Assembly: GCF_014196845.1 (NCBI RefSeq)
Contig: NZ_JACIEM010000003.1
Location: 372,001-436,000 of the forward strand
Direction of reading: 5' to 3'
Source: Aurantimonas endophytica
GTDB taxonomy: Bacteria; Pseudomonadota; Alphaproteobacteria; Rhizobiales; Rhizobiaceae
Length of the DNA stretch: 64,000 nt
Under the pieces are notes generated by a model that was given only the letters and a program-made list of their open reading frames with translations, was not told where the DNA came from and did no database searches. This document shows positions 52,536 through 62,412 of the stretch, piece after piece; position 1 is the first letter of the stretch; each line of letters opens with the position of its first letter. A program made the translations under genes and the position numbers.

Positions 52536-54749
52536 CTACCAGCGGATCGTCGCCTTGCCGGTGATGCGGCGTCCCTCGCCGTAGAAGCAGTAGAAGTCGG
52601 CATTGCCGCAGGAGGCGACGTATTCCTTGTCGAAGAGGTTGCTGGCGTTGACCGAGACCTCGTAATTGTCCCGCTCGTAGCTGAGGACCGCGTCGACCAC
52701 TGTCGCGCTCGGCACCTTGAAGCTGTTGGCGTCGTCACCGTAGCTCGAGCCGACATAGCGAACGCCGAGGCCGGCACCGAGCCCGTCGAACATCGAGCCG
52801 TTGCGGATCGTGTAGTCGGCCCAGCCGGCGACCGTGTGGCGGGGGATCGTCGTCGGCGTCATGCCTTCGAGGCCGCCATCAGGGTCCTCGGTGATCTCGG
52901 CGTCGAGATATGTGTAGGCAAGCCGCAGGTTGAGGCTGTCGGTGAGGCTGGTGACGCCCTCGAGCTCGAAGCCCTGCGAGGTGATCTGCCCGGTCTGGCG
53001 CGCCTGGAAGCTGCCGCCCACCGCATCGAAGCGGATCGCGTTGTCGCGTACGATCTCGAAGACCGAGGCGGTCAGAAGCGTGTTCCAGCCCGGCGGTTCG
53101 TACTTGATGCCGGCCTCGTACTGATGGGATTCTTCCGGCTCGAAGAGCGTGCCCGACGCGCTGACGTCGAGGGGCGGCAGGAACGATTCCGAATAGGTGA
53201 CGTAGGGCGCGATGCCGTTGTCGAAATTGTAGATCAGGCCGACGCGGCCGGTGAAGGCTTCGGCGTCCTTTTCGGCATCGACGGCGCTGAGGAAGTCGCT
53301 GTCGGGCCGCTCCAGTCCGGTCGTCGCCCAGTCGTAGCGCCCGCTCAGGACCAGCGAGAGCCGGTCGAGCTTGATCTGGTCCTGCAGATAGAGGCCGGTC
53401 TGGGTCTGGTCGACCGTGTTGTCGTAGTAGTTGCCGAAGCGGGTGACCGGGCTGCCATAGACCGGATCGAAGACGTTGATCGGGTCGGCGCCGTAGAGGT
53501 CGACGGTGTCCGTGTAGCGGGTCTTGCGGTAGTCGAGACCGCCCAGCACCGTGTGGCCGAGGATGCCCGTGTCGAATTCCGCCTGGACCTGATTGTCGAT
53601 CGAGAACGTATCCAGGCTGACGTCGCCGGTGCCGCCGGAGCGGGCCAGCAGGCCGGCCGCCTCGTCGATATAGCCGCCGCCATAGATGCTGGCCTCGTCA
53701 TGGCTGAGGCCGGCATAGCGAGCATTCTGGCGGAAGGTGAAGGTCTCGTTGAACTGATGGCTGAACTGATAGCCGATCGAGCCCATGTCGGTATCGTAAT
53801 AGTCGAAGTCGGGCTCGCCGAGGAAGCGGCTGTTCGGGATCCGCCGCCCGTCGTTGTCGGTGAGCGTTCCGGAGGCCGGCATGAACTGCAGGCCCCAGCC
53901 GGCGCGGTCCTGCTGGTAGTTGGCGGAGACGGTCAGGTTGGTTTGCGCATCCGGCTCCCACGACAGCACCGGCGCGATGAAGAAGCGGTCGTCGTCGACC
54001 GTGTCGACCTGGTTGTCGGAGTTGCGGGCAACGCCGGTGATGCGGAATCCGAACGGGCTGTTCTCGGCGGCGGGACCTCCTAGGTCGAAGCGCCCTTCGA
54101 GCAGGCCGAAGCTGCCGCCGGAAATCTGGACCTCGCGCAGCGGCGCGTCGGTGGGCTTCTTGCTGACATAGTTGATCAGGCCGCCCGGGCCGTTCTGGCC
54201 GTAGAGCACCGAGGACGGACCCTTGAGGATCTCGATGCGCTCGGCGCCGTAGGGATCGAGGCAGAGGAAGTTGATGATCGACGACGACGGCAGCCGCAGC
54301 CCGTCGAAGAAGGTGGCGTTGGCGGTGGAATCGAAGCCGCGAATATTGAAGCCGCCGCAGCGCGTGTCGGCGCCACCGGTGATTTCGGGCGTCACGCCGG
54401 CCGTGTAGCGGGTCGCCGCGCGGATGCTGCGCGCGTCCTGGCGCTCGATCTGGTCGCTGGTGACGACGGAGATGGACTGCGGCGTCTCGATGATCGGCGT
54501 GTTCGTCTTCGTCGCGCCGGCGCTGCGCGTCGCGAGGAAACCCTCCTGCTCGTTCGCCTCGCCGGGCCCCGTCCCCTGCCCGATCGGATTGCCGTTCTCG
54601 TCCAGGGTCACGGTCACCGTGTCCAGTTCGATCACCTCCTGGGCGATCGCCGTCTGAAGCGACGGAACGCCGAACAGGACGGTCGAGGAAAGCATCACGC
54701 CGCCAAGGCGGCGAACAAGTTGGCCGTTGATCCGGGTGCCGAGCGACAT
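52536..54749 (-). CDS. TonB-dependent siderophore receptor (FhuA-like), receptor 3
   Basis: A 737-residue outer-membrane receptor. Signal peptide to about residue 36 (TAIAQ), TonB box region ELDTVTVTL, plug from about residue 70 (ETPQSISVVTSDQIERQDARS; GPSSVLYGQNGPGGLINYVSK, here in part), barrel ending in ATIRW, and a C-terminal cysteine pair (CGNADFYC). It heads the leftward operon with FhuD, FhuB, FhuC and SIP genes, 100 bp upstream of fhuD. A one-mismatch iron box lies 27 bp before the start. Confidence 0.9.
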   Translation of the reverse strand: MSLGTRINGQLVRRLGGVMLSSTVLFGVPSLQTAIAQEVIELDTVTVTLDENGNPIGQGTGPGEANEQEGFLATRSAGATKTNTPIIETPQSISVVTSDQIERQDARSIRAATRYTAGVTPEITGGADTRCGGFNIRGFDSTANATFFDGLRLPSSSIINFLCLDPYGAERIEILKGPSSVLYGQNGPGGLINYVSKKPTDAPLREVQISGGSFGLLEGRFDLGGPAAENSPFGFRITGVARNSDNQVDTVDDDRFFIAPVLSWEPDAQTNLTVSANYQQDRAGWGLQFMPASGTLTDNDGRRIPNSRFLGEPDFDYYDTDMGSIGYQFSHQFNETFTFRQNARYAGLSHDEASIYGGGYIDEAAGLLARSGGTGDVSLDTFSIDNQVQAEFDTGILGHTVLGGLDYRKTRYTDTVDLYGADPINVFDPVYGSPVTRFGNYYDNTVDQTQTGLYLQDQIKLDRLSLVLSGRYDWATTGLERPDSDFLSAVDAEKDAEAFTGRVGLIYNFDNGIAPYVTYSESFLPPLDVSASGTLFEPEESHQYEAGIKYEPPGWNTLLTASVFEIVRDNAIRFDAVGGSFQARQTGQITSQGFELEGVTSLTDSLNLRLAYTYLDAEITEDPDGGLEGMTPTTIPRHTVAGWADYTIRNGSMFDGLGAGLGVRYVGSSYGDDANSFKVPSATVVDAVLSYERDNYEVSVNASNLFDKEYVASCGNADFYCFYGEGRRITGKATIRW

Positions 54750-55101
54750 GGGAAATCCGCTTACAAGAGTTAATATGAGTGCGATAGTCCACTTATCGGA
54801 AGCGGGGAAGCGGTCGTGGCGCAGGAGTGGCTCCCCTGCGGCCGACTGTGTTGCAATTGCCACATGCGATTGCGGATAGACGGACGGGCATCCCCGACTG
54901 CGACACGCGGAGCGGGCGCATTTGCACTGGCGCGCCCCGGGAGACCCCAAGCCGCGCCGAATTCGCCGATAGCAGGCAGTGATCGCCCCAGCTCGACGTC
55001 CGCTCGGCATCACATCCAGTTTAGGTGGCAGCCATCTTGCAGGCGTTGCTGCCCGTGCACATCTGGCGCCGGGGCCGGATCAACCGCCCGGGGGCGACGA
55101 C
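54750..55101. other. Divergent promoter region of receptor 3 and the Ca2+ exchanger
   Basis: This 352-bp interval has no convincing gene. The AT-richer first 50 bp hold the probable promoter and iron box of the leftward receptor operon. The rest is GC-rich with no clear regulatory motif; the exchanger promoter was not identified. Confidence 0.45.
54776..54790. promoter_or_regulatory. Imperfect RirA iron box of the receptor 3 operon
   Basis: TGAGTGCGATAGTCC matches TGA-N9-TCA at five of six fixed positions (last A is C). It is 27 bp upstream of the receptor 3 start, in the same relation to an iron gene as the four perfect boxes. The mismatch makes it less certain. Confidence 0.4.
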
Positions 55102-56022
55102 GTGGATTATCTTCTTCTACTGGCCGGACTGGTCGGCCTGTTTCTGGGTGGCGAAGCGCTGGTGCGCGGCAGCGTCGGCATTGCCCGCCGCATGGCGATC
55201 CCGCCGCTGCTGATCGGCCTCACAGTCGTCGGCTTCGGCACCTCGACGCCGGAGCTGCTGGTGTCGGTCGATGCCGCCTGGCGCGGTTCGCCCGACATTG
55301 CCCTCGGCAACATCGTCGGCTCGAACATCGCCAACATCCTCCTGATCATCGGCCTGTCGGCACTGGTCTGGCCGATCAAGGTCATGGGCGCGACGCTCAA
55401 GCGGGACACCGCCGTCATGACGCTGGCGGCGCTGGCGCTGGTGCCGATCTTCGCGCTCGGCGATATGGGCCGCCTGTCGGGCTTCATCCTGTTTGCCGGC
55501 CTCGTGGCCTATCTCGTCTGGGCCTATGTCCAGCCGGGCGAGATCGTCGTGGAGGAAGAGGGCATCAAGCCGCCGGCCTCCGCCCTGATCTCGGTCCTCT
55601 GGGTGATCGGCGGGCTGGTCGCGCTGATGGCCGGGGCGCGCTTCCTGGTGGACGGCGCGGTCTCTATCGCCCGCGACTACGGCATCTCGGAAGCCTTCAT
55701 CGGCCTCACCATCGTCGCCGTCGGCACCTCGCTGCCGGAACTCGCGACCTCGCTGATCGCCGCCTTCCGGCGCCAGTCGGAGATCGCCATCGGCAACATC
55801 GTCGGCTCGAACATCTTCAACATCCTCGGCATCCTCGGCGTCACCGCGATGATCGCGCCGATCCCGGTGGCCTCCCGCTTCCTCACCTTCGACCTGCCGA
55901 TCATGATCGCGCTGTCGCTGGTGCTGACCGGCCTGCTGCTCACCCAGAAGGTGATCGGACGCGGCGTCGGCGTGGCGATGCTGGCGGGTTACGGCGCCTA
56001 TGTGTGGGCCGCGCAGGGCTGA
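55102..56022 (+). CDS. Calcium/sodium antiporter (CaCA family, YrbG-like)
   Basis: A 306-residue membrane protein with ten helices and the two inverted alpha repeats of CaCA exchangers: GLTVVGFGTSTPELLVS with GNIVGSNIANILL, and GLTIVAVGTSLPELATS with GNIVGSNIFNILG. The acidic residue of each TPEL/LPEL motif binds the cation. The GTG at 55102 (GGGGGCGAC upstream) starts the protein directly at helix 1 (VDYLLLLAGLVGLFLGG); in-frame ATG starts further upstream add a non-conserved leader. Confidence 0.9.
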   Translation: MDYLLLLAGLVGLFLGGEALVRGSVGIARRMAIPPLLIGLTVVGFGTSTPELLVSVDAAWRGSPDIALGNIVGSNIANILLIIGLSALVWPIKVMGATLKRDTAVMTLAALALVPIFALGDMGRLSGFILFAGLVAYLVWAYVQPGEIVVEEEGIKPPASALISVLWVIGGLVALMAGARFLVDGAVSIARDYGISEAFIGLTIVAVGTSLPELATSLIAAFRRQSEIAIGNIVGSNIFNILGILGVTAMIAPIPVASRFLTFDLPIMIALSLVLTGLLLTQKVIGRGVGVAMLAGYGAYVWAAQG

Positions 56023-56137
56023 CCGGGGCTCTCGGGCGCGGCGGCGCCCGGATCGGCGGGCCGATGTCTGTCCGTAGCGTCGGCGCCGGGAACGACTTAT
56101 GTTCCCGGCCCATGGCATGGCAGGGAACAGTCTGAGG

Positions 56138-57091
56138 ATGGCGCGAAGGGCCGATGACGACAGCCGGCTCGACGACGCGGCCCGCGCGGGCTGGCTGTAT
56201 TACGTCGCGGGCAAGACGCAGGACGAGATCGCCCGGACGCTGAGCATCTCGCGCCAGAGCGCTCAGCGGCTCGTCTCGCTGTCGGTCACCGCCGGCCTCG
56301 TCAAGGTGCGCATCGACCACCCCATCGCGGCGTGCCTCGACCTCGCCGCCCGGCTGCGGGAGCGCTATTCCATCGGCTTCGCCGAGGTGGTTCCTTCAGA
56401 TCCCGCCTCGGCCTCGACCACGCTCGGCATCGCTCTTGCCGGCGCTGCCGAAATGGAGACCCGGCTGCGGCAGGCGGACCCGCTGGTCATCGCCATGGGC
56501 ACCGGCCGGACGCTCAAATCCGCCGTCGAACACCTGCCTCGCATGGACTGCCCGCAGCACCGCATCGTTTCGCTGACGGCGAACATCACGCTCGACGGCT
56601 CGGCGGCGATCTACAACGTCATCTTCTCGATGGCCGACCGGATCCGCGCGGCGCACTACCCGATGCCGCTGCCCGCGGTCGCATCGTCGAGAGAGGAGCG
56701 CCTGCTGCTGCACGAACAGAAGGTGGTGAAGTCGACCCTGGCTTTGGCCGCGCAGGCCGACGTCACCTTCGTCGGCGTCGGCGACGTCGGGCCGGATGCG
56801 CCGTTGGTGAAGGACGGCTACGTCACGTCGGACGAGATAGCCTCGCTCCTGCGCGATGGCGGAATCGGCGAGATCGTCGGCTGGGTGTTCGATCGCGACG
56901 GCCAACTGCTCGACTGCTCCTTCAACCAGCGTGTCGCGAGCGCGCCGCTGCCGCCGACATCGAAGGGTGAGGTGATCATGCTCGGCATGGGGCCGATAAA
57001 GACCCCGCCGATGCGCGCGGCGCTCAAGGGCCGCCTCGTCAACGGCATCGTCACCGACCAGGCGACGGCGATCGCCCTTCTCGACGACTGA
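56138..57091 (+). CDS. SorC/DeoR-type sugar-binding transcriptional regulator
   Basis: A 317-residue regulator. The N-terminal helix-turn-helix begins LDDAARAGWLYYVAGKTQDEIARTLSISRQSAQRLV-like (about residues 11-46), and the C-terminal sugar-phosphate-binding domain has VIAMGTGRTLKSAVEHLP near 115 and VGVGDVGPDAPL near 212. The start at 56138 has AGGGAAC upstream at 11 bases; ATGs at 56117 and 56099 are alternatives. It precedes the polyol operon in the same direction and is the expected regulator. Confidence 0.88.
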   Translation: MARRADDDSRLDDAARAGWLYYVAGKTQDEIARTLSISRQSAQRLVSLSVTAGLVKVRIDHPIAACLDLAARLRERYSIGFAEVVPSDPASASTTLGIALAGAAEMETRLRQADPLVIAMGTGRTLKSAVEHLPRMDCPQHRIVSLTANITLDGSAAIYNVIFSMADRIRAAHYPMPLPAVASSREERLLLHEQKVVKSTLALAAQADVTFVGVGDVGPDAPLVKDGYVTSDEIASLLRDGGIGEIVGWVFDRDGQLLDCSFNQRVASAPLPPTSKGEVIMLGMGPIKTPPMRAALKGRLVNGIVTDQATAIALLDD

Positions 57092-57173
57092 AACCACCCT
57101 TCCCGCATGATCGCATCACTGCCGGCACGCGCCTCCCGCGTGACGGGATGGTGCGCTGCGGCATGCAATTCGT

Positions 57174-57229
57174 TTGACAGCGCGGGCATCGAATGGGAAT
57201 TTGCTCGCGTAATGAAGAATTGCTCACGT
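57174..57229 (+). promoter_or_regulatory. Promoter and direct-repeat operator of the polyol operon
   Basis: A perfect TTGACA at 57174-57179 is followed by two direct repeats, GAATTTGCTCGCGT (57197-57210) and GAATTGCTCACGT (57217-57229), 20 bp apart, i.e. on the same face of the helix. The first overlaps the expected -10 position. SorC-type regulators often use TTGCTCA-like half sites, so this is the likely operator of the adjacent regulator. Confidence 0.5.
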
Positions 57230-57248
57230 GGAGCTGGGAGGCTTTATG

Positions 57249-58565
57249 ATGTTCCGCCGTGCTTTAGCCACAGGTGCCATTTCCCTATTCGCGTTCGCCG
57301 GCGCGGCCGGGGCGCAGACGACGCTGACCATCGCCACGGTCAACAATGGCGACATGATCCGCATGCAGGGTCTGACGCAGGACTTCACCGACAAGCATCC
57401 CGACATCGCCCTGAACTGGGTGACGCTCGAGGAGAACGTGCTGCGCCAGCGCGTCACGACCGACATCGCCACCTCGGGCGGCCAGTTCGACGTGATGACG
57501 ATCGGCACCTACGAGGTCCCGATCTGGGCCGGCAACGACTGGCTGCTGCCGCTGGAAAATCTCGGCGACGACTATGACGTCGACGACATCCTGCCGCCGA
57601 TCCGCGAGGCTCTGTCGTCCGATGGCAAGCTCTTCGCCGCGCCGTTCTACGCCGAGAGCGCGATGACGCTCTACCGCACCGATTTGTTCGAGGCGGCCGG
57701 GCTGGAAATGCCGGAGGCGCCGACCTGGGAGTTCATCGAACAGGCCGCCAAGACGATCTCCGAGGCCAATGACGACGTCTACGGCATCTGCCTGCGCGGC
57801 AAGCCGGGCTGGGGCGAGAACATGGCCTTCCTCGGCTCGATGGCCCGCTCCTACGGCGCCAACTATTTCGATGCTGCCTGGCAGCCGCAATTCGATGGCG
57901 AAGGATGGAAGACGGCAGTCGCCCAGTATGTGCGGATGCTGACGGAATACGGCCCTCCGGGTGCTGCCTCCAACGGCTTCAACGAGAATCTGTCGCTGTT
58001 CAACCAGGGCCGCTGCGCCATGTGGATGGATGCCACCGTCGCGGCCTCCTTCGTGACCGATCCCGACGAAAGCCAGGTGGCCGAGAATGTCGGCTTCGCG
58101 CCGTTCCCCTGCGGCATCGAGAACTGCCCGAACAGCGGCGCCAACTGGCTGTGGGCATGGTCGCTGGCGATCCCGGCGGGCTCGCAGAAGACCGAGGCCG
58201 CCGAGACCTTCATCGGCTGGGCAACGTCGAAGGCCTATCTCGAGCTCGTCGCCGAGAAGGAAGGCTGGGCCAGCGTGCCCCCCGGCACCCGTACCTCGCT
58301 CTACGAGAACGAGGCTTACACCAGCGCGGCACCCTTCGCCGAAGCGACGCTCAACGCCATCGACAACGCCGATCCCTCGATCAAGGACGACAAGCCCTAT
58401 GTCGGCCTGCAGTTCGCGGCGATCCCGGAGTTCCAGGGGCTGGGCACCTCGGTCGGCCAGCAGATGGCGGCAGCCGTCTCGGGCAACATGAGCGTCGAGC
58501 AGGCGCTCTCGGCGGCCCAGCAGGCTGCTACCCGCGAGATGACCCGCGCCGGCTACATCAAGTAA
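57249..58565 (+). CDS. smoE: Polyol (sorbitol/mannitol-type) ABC binding protein
   Basis: A 438-residue periplasmic binding protein with a signal peptide ending near AGAAGAQ (about residue 22). The block GICLRGKPGWGENMAFLGSM near residue 175 is characteristic of SmoE/MtlE proteins of rhizobia and Rhodobacter. GGGAGG lies 7 bases before the second of two adjacent ATGs (57246 and 57249). It is the first gene of the rightward operon with SmoF/G/K-like subunits. Confidence 0.88.
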   Translation: MFRRALATGAISLFAFAGAAGAQTTLTIATVNNGDMIRMQGLTQDFTDKHPDIALNWVTLEENVLRQRVTTDIATSGGQFDVMTIGTYEVPIWAGNDWLLPLENLGDDYDVDDILPPIREALSSDGKLFAAPFYAESAMTLYRTDLFEAAGLEMPEAPTWEFIEQAAKTISEANDDVYGICLRGKPGWGENMAFLGSMARSYGANYFDAAWQPQFDGEGWKTAVAQYVRMLTEYGPPGAASNGFNENLSLFNQGRCAMWMDATVAASFVTDPDESQVAENVGFAPFPCGIENCPNSGANWLWAWSLAIPAGSQKTEAAETFIGWATSKAYLELVAEKEGWASVPPGTRTSLYENEAYTSAAPFAEATLNAIDNADPSIKDDKPYVGLQFAAIPEFQGLGTSVGQQMAAAVSGNMSVEQALSAAQQAATREMTRAGYIK

Positions 58566-58615
58566 TTGCCTCCCGAGCAATTACCGAGGGGCGTCCCCTT
58601 TCGAGGGGGCGCCTC
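58563..58615 (+). repeat. Two hairpins after the binding-protein gene
   Basis: TAATTGC/GCAATTA (58563-58583, starting in the stop codon) and a longer stem at 58586-58615 (GAGG..CG.CCCCT / AGGGG.CGCCTC) closed by a TTCG tetraloop, with a 2-nt bulge. No T-run follows. They lie in the 174-bp gap before the permeases; such structures usually keep binding-protein mRNA in excess. Confidence 0.6.
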
Positions 58616-58739
58616 GCCCAATCTCCCGAGCTGATGCTTTCGACGACGTAGACCGCCGCGCCCCCTGATGCCGCCGCCCGTTCCGGGCGCGTGCCGGGGA
58701 ACGCATCTCGAACGCCAGTCCCAGGCAGGGAACACGCCG

Positions 58740-59612
58740 ATGGCGACACTCCAGACGAAGTCGGCCGCGCGCCTGATGATGGCGCCCTCCGTGATCGCGC
58801 TGCTGATCTGGATGATCGTGCCGCTGTCGCTGACGCTGTATTTCTCGACGCTGAACTACAATCTGTTCAATCCCGCCGAGACGCCGTTCATCGGCCTGAT
58901 GAACTACCGCTTCTTCCTGTCGGACCCAGCCTTCCTCACCGCCCTGCAGAACACCCTGACGCTGGTGGTCGGCGTGCTGATCATCACGGTCGGCGGCGGT
59001 ATCCTGCTCGCCCTGCTGCTCGACCAGGCCTTCTACGGCGTCTCGGTCGTCCGCCTGCTGGTGATCGCGCCGTTCTTCGTCATGCCGACCGTCGCGGCGC
59101 TGGTCTGGAAGAACATGATGATGAACCCCGTCTACGGGGTGATCGGGCAGTTCCTGGAATTCGTCGGTATCGGCGCGATCGACTGGTTTTCGAACGCGCC
59201 GCTGACGGCCGTGATCATCATCGTCGCCTGGCAGTGGCTGCCCTTCTCGACGCTGATCCTGCTCACCGCCCTGCAGTCTCTGTCGGAAGACCAGAAGGAA
59301 GCCGCCGAGATGGACGGCGCCAAGGCGCTGTCGATCTTCTGGTACATCACGCTGCCGCACATGGCCCGCGCGATCACCGTGGTGATCCTGATCCAGACGA
59401 TCTTCCTCCTGTCGATCTTCGCCGAGATCTACGTGACGACGAGCGGCGGGCCGGGCCTTCAGACCACCAACATCCCGTATCTCGTCTACAGCCAGGCGCT
59501 GCTGCAGTTCGACGTCGGCGGCGCATCCGCGGGCGGCATCGTCGCCGTGGTGCTGGCCAACATCGTCGCCTTCTTCCTCGTCCGCCTCATCGGCAAGAAC
59601 CTCGACGCGTAA
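58740..59612 (+). CDS. smoF: Polyol ABC transporter permease (SmoF-like)
   Basis: A 290-residue CUT1 permease with six helices. The EAA loop is QKEAAEMDGAKALSIFWYITLP near residue 182 (seen in full in the translation). AGGGAAC lies before the ATG at 58740. It pairs with the following permease. Sequence and neighbours fit sorbitol/mannitol (Smo/Mtl) importers. Confidence 0.9.
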   Translation: MATLQTKSAARLMMAPSVIALLIWMIVPLSLTLYFSTLNYNLFNPAETPFIGLMNYRFFLSDPAFLTALQNTLTLVVGVLIITVGGGILLALLLDQAFYGVSVVRLLVIAPFFVMPTVAALVWKNMMMNPVYGVIGQFLEFVGIGAIDWFSNAPLTAVIIIVAWQWLPFSTLILLTALQSLSEDQKEAAEMDGAKALSIFWYITLPHMARAITVVILIQTIFLLSIFAEIYVTTSGGPGLQTTNIPYLVYSQALLQFDVGGASAGGIVAVVLANIVAFFLVRLIGKNLDA

Positions 59613-59625
59613 GGGAGACAGGATC

Positions 59626-60456
59626 ATGGCCCGCGCAGTCTCCACCCGCCGCAAGATCGGCTTCACCGTCCTCGGCTGGACGGTCGGCCTCCTGATCTTC
59701 TTCCCGGTTCTCTGGACCGTCCTCACCTCGTTCAAGACCGAGCTCGCGGCGATCTCGATCCCGCCGCAATGGGTCTTCTTCGACTGGACGCTGGAGAACT
59801 ACGTCGAGGTGCAGGAGCGCTCGAACTATTTCCGTTTCATGATGAACTCGGTCTATCTGGCGCTCGGGTCGACGCTGGTCGGGCTGATCTTCGCCGTCCC
59901 GGCGGCCTGGGCCATGGCCTTCTCGCCGACCAAGTCGACCAAGAACATCCTTTTGTGGATGCTCTCGACCAAGATGCTGCCGGCCGTCGGCGTGCTGGTG
60001 CCGATCTACCTGATCTTCCGCGACATGGGCCTGCTCGACACGCGGACCGGCCTGATCGTCGTCCTGTTCCTGATCAACCTGCCGATCATGGTCTGGATGC
60101 TCTACACCTATTTCCGCGAGATCCCGGTCGAGATCCTCGAGGCGGCGCGCATGGACGGCGCGACGCTGATGAAGGAGATCACCCAGGTGCTGGCGCCGAT
60201 GGCGGTTCCCGGCATCGCCTCCACCGTTCTCCTGTCGGTCATCCTTGCCTGGAACGAGGCGTTCTGGACGCTGAACCTGACGACGACCAACGCCGCCCCG
60301 CTGACCGCCTTCATCGCCTCCTTCTCCAGTCCGCAGGGCAATTTCTACGCCAAGCTCTCGGCGGCCTCGACCATGGCCATCGCGCCGATCCTCATCATCG
60401 GATGGTTCTCGCAGCGCCAGCTCGTGCGCGGCCTGACCTTCGGCGCCGTCAAGTAG
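59626..60456 (+). CDS. smoG: Polyol ABC transporter permease (SmoG-like)
   Basis: A 276-residue MalG-type permease. The EAA loop appears as [21 protein letters not shown] near residue 168 and is followed by [17 protein letters not shown] precedes the ATG. It is 13 bp after smoF and 10 bp before the ATPase, consistent with one transcript. Confidence 0.9.
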   Translation: MARAVSTRRKIGFTVLGWTVGLLIFFPVLWTVLTSFKTELAAISIPPQWVFFDWTLENYVEVQERSNYFRFMMNSVYLALGSTLVGLIFAVPAAWAMAFSPTKSTKNILLWMLSTKMLPAVGVLVPIYLIFRDMGLLDTRTGLIVVLFLINLPIMVWMLYTYFREIPVEILEAARMDGATLMKEITQVLAPMAVPGIASTVLLSVILAWNEAFWTLNLTTTNAAPLTAFIASFSSPQGNFYAKLSAASTMAIAPILIIGWFSQRQLVRGLTFGAVK

Positions 60457-60466
60457 GAACCTCGCC

Positions 60467-61468
60467 ATGAGCGCCATCACCCTTCGCAACGTCAGCAAGA
60501 GCTTCGGCGACGTCGTCATCATCCCGGGCCTCGACCTCGACATCGCCGACGGCGAGTTCGTCGTCTTCGTCGGCCCCTCCGGCTGCGGCAAGTCGACCCT
60601 GCTGCGGCTGATCGCCGGGCTCGAGGACGTCTCCGGCGGCGAGATCCGGATCGACGGCCAGGACGTCACCGCCGTCTCGCCCGCCAAGCGCCAGCTGGCG
60701 ATGGTGTTCCAGTCCTACGCGCTCTATCCGCACATGAGCGTGCGCGCCAATATCGGCTTTCCCCTGAAGATGGCCGGCCAGTCCAAGGCCGAGATCGCCA
60801 AGCGCGTCGAGGAAGCGGCGGCGACGCTCAACCTCACCGACTATCTCGAACGCCGCCCGCGCGACCTCTCCGGCGGCCAGCGCCAGCGTGTCGCCATCGG
60901 CCGCGCCATCGTGCGTCAGCCGAAAGGCTTCCTTTTCGACGAGCCGCTGTCCAACCTCGATGCCGCGCTGCGCGTCAACATGCGGCTGGAACTCTCCGAA
61001 CTGCACCAGCAGCTGCAGACGACGATGATCTATGTCACCCACGACCAGGTCGAGGCGATGACCATGGCCGACAAGATTGTGGTGCTCAATCGCGGCCGGG
61101 TCGAACAGGTCGGCTCGCCGCTGGAACTCTATGCCCGCCCCGCCAACCGTTTCGTCGCCGGCTTCATCGGCTCGCCGCGGATGAACTTCCTCACCGGTGC
61201 CTATGCCAGCCAGTTCGGCGCCCCGACGGTTGGCGTGCGGCCGGAGCACCTGGCGATCTCCAGCACGAGCGGCCTGCTGAAGGGCACGGCGGGCGTCTCG
61301 GAGCATCTCGGCTCCGACACCTTCGTCCACGTCAAGCTCGACAGCGGCGAGCAGGTGAACGCCCGCTCGCCCGGCGACTACCGGGTACGCCATGGCGACC
61401 CGGTCTGGCTGACGCCCGAGGAAGCCCACATCCACCGCTTCGACGAGCAGGGGCTCGGCATCCGCTGA
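60467..61468 (+). CDS. smoK: Polyol ABC transporter ATPase (SmoK/MalK family)
   Basis: A 333-residue ATPase. Walker [10 protein letters not shown] at residues 36-44, signature LSGGQRQR near 134-141, Walker B FLFDEP near 155-160, and a C-terminal TOBE regulatory domain ([10 protein letters not shown]). It is a paralogue of the ATPase at 2.6 kb but belongs to the polyol operon. Confidence 0.92.
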   Translation: MSAITLRNVSKSFGDVVIIPGLDLDIADGEFVVFVGPSGCGKSTLLRLIAGLEDVSGGEIRIDGQDVTAVSPAKRQLAMVFQSYALYPHMSVRANIGFPLKMAGQSKAEIAKRVEEAAATLNLTDYLERRPRDLSGGQRQRVAIGRAIVRQPKGFLFDEPLSNLDAALRVNMRLELSELHQQLQTTMIYVTHDQVEAMTMADKIVVLNRGRVEQVGSPLELYARPANRFVAGFIGSPRMNFLTGAYASQFGAPTVGVRPEHLAISSTSGLLKGTAGVSEHLGSDTFVHVKLDSGEQVNARSPGDYRVRHGDPVWLTPEEAHIHRFDEQGLGIR

Positions 61469-61540
61469 CACCCGCAATTGCCGGCTCATGACTCCGCCGG
61501 CAGTAGCGGGATGAATCGAACTGCAACAGGATCGCAGGAA

Positions 61541-62317
61541 ATGTATCTCGAAAAATTCGATCTGACCGGCCGGATCGCGGTCGTCACCGGCGCCGGACAG
61601 GGCATCGGCGAGGCCTGCGCCACGGCTTTGGCCGAGGCCGGCGCGACGGTGGTCGTCGCCGACATGGACGCTGCGCGGGTCGAAGCCTGCGTCGCCCGCC
61701 TCAAGGAAAAGGGCTATGCGGCCCACGGCGCGACGATGGACGTGACCCGCTCGGCCGAGGTTGCGGCACTCGCCGACAAGGTCGTCGCCGATCACGGCCG
61801 CGTCGACATCCTCGTCAACAACGCCGGCGTCGCCAAGTCCGACGTGCGGGCCGAGGACACCAGCGACGAACACTGGCGCTTCCACATGGACGTCAATCTC
61901 GACGGGCTGTTCTGGTGCTGCCGCGAGTTCGGTCGGAAGATGCTCGAGGCCGGCTCCGGCTCGATCGTCAATATCGGCTCGATGTCCGGCTTCATCGTCA
62001 ACAAGCCGCAGCCGCAGAGCTTCTACAACGCCTCCAAGGCGGCCGTGCACCATTTGACCAAGTCGCTCGCGGCCGAATGGGGCCAGCGCGGCGTGCGCGT
62101 CAACGCCGTGGCGCCGACCTATATCGAGACGCCGCTGACCAAGTTCGGGATCGAGGAAGACCCCGACATGTACAAGGTCTGGCTGGAGATGACGCCGATG
62201 GGCCGCGTCGGCCAGCCCGACGAGATCGCCTCGGTCGTGCATTTCCTGGCCAGCGACGCTTCCAGCCTGATGACCGGCTCGATCGTCTTGGCCGACGGCG
62301 GCTACACCTGCTGGTGA
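61541..62317 (+). CDS. SDR-family polyol dehydrogenase
   Basis: A 258-residue short-chain dehydrogenase. Cofactor loop TGAGQGIGEA (residues 16-25), NNAGVAKSD near 92, and the catalytic Ser (NIGSMSG), Tyr-x-x-x-Lys (FYNASKAAVHH) are intact; the D after the second strand (ADMDA) favours NAD(H). AGGA lies before ATG 61541. Between a polyol importer and a pentulose kinase, oxidation of a pentitol such as ribitol or D-arabinitol to a ketopentose is the likely reaction; hexitols remain possible. Confidence 0.88.
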   Translation: MYLEKFDLTGRIAVVTGAGQGIGEACATALAEAGATVVVADMDAARVEACVARLKEKGYAAHGATMDVTRSAEVAALADKVVADHGRVDILVNNAGVAKSDVRAEDTSDEHWRFHMDVNLDGLFWCCREFGRKMLEAGSGSIVNIGSMSGFIVNKPQPQSFYNASKAAVHHLTKSLAAEWGQRGVRVNAVAPTYIETPLTKFGIEEDPDMYKVWLEMTPMGRVGQPDEIASVVHFLASDASSLMTGSIVLADGGYTCW

Positions 62318-62412
62318 TTTGATCCGCCGGCCCTTCGCCGCTCCTCCCGAGCTGTGCTACCCCGTCCCTCGCGCCCGCAAAGCGCGGGGGATTTTTCGTC
62401 GGGAGACTGGGC

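Noticed and set aside
55025-55213. Small open frame overlapping the start of the Ca2+ exchanger
   Set aside because: It is in another frame, lacks a ribosome-binding site and overlaps the first helix of a clear CaCA protein.
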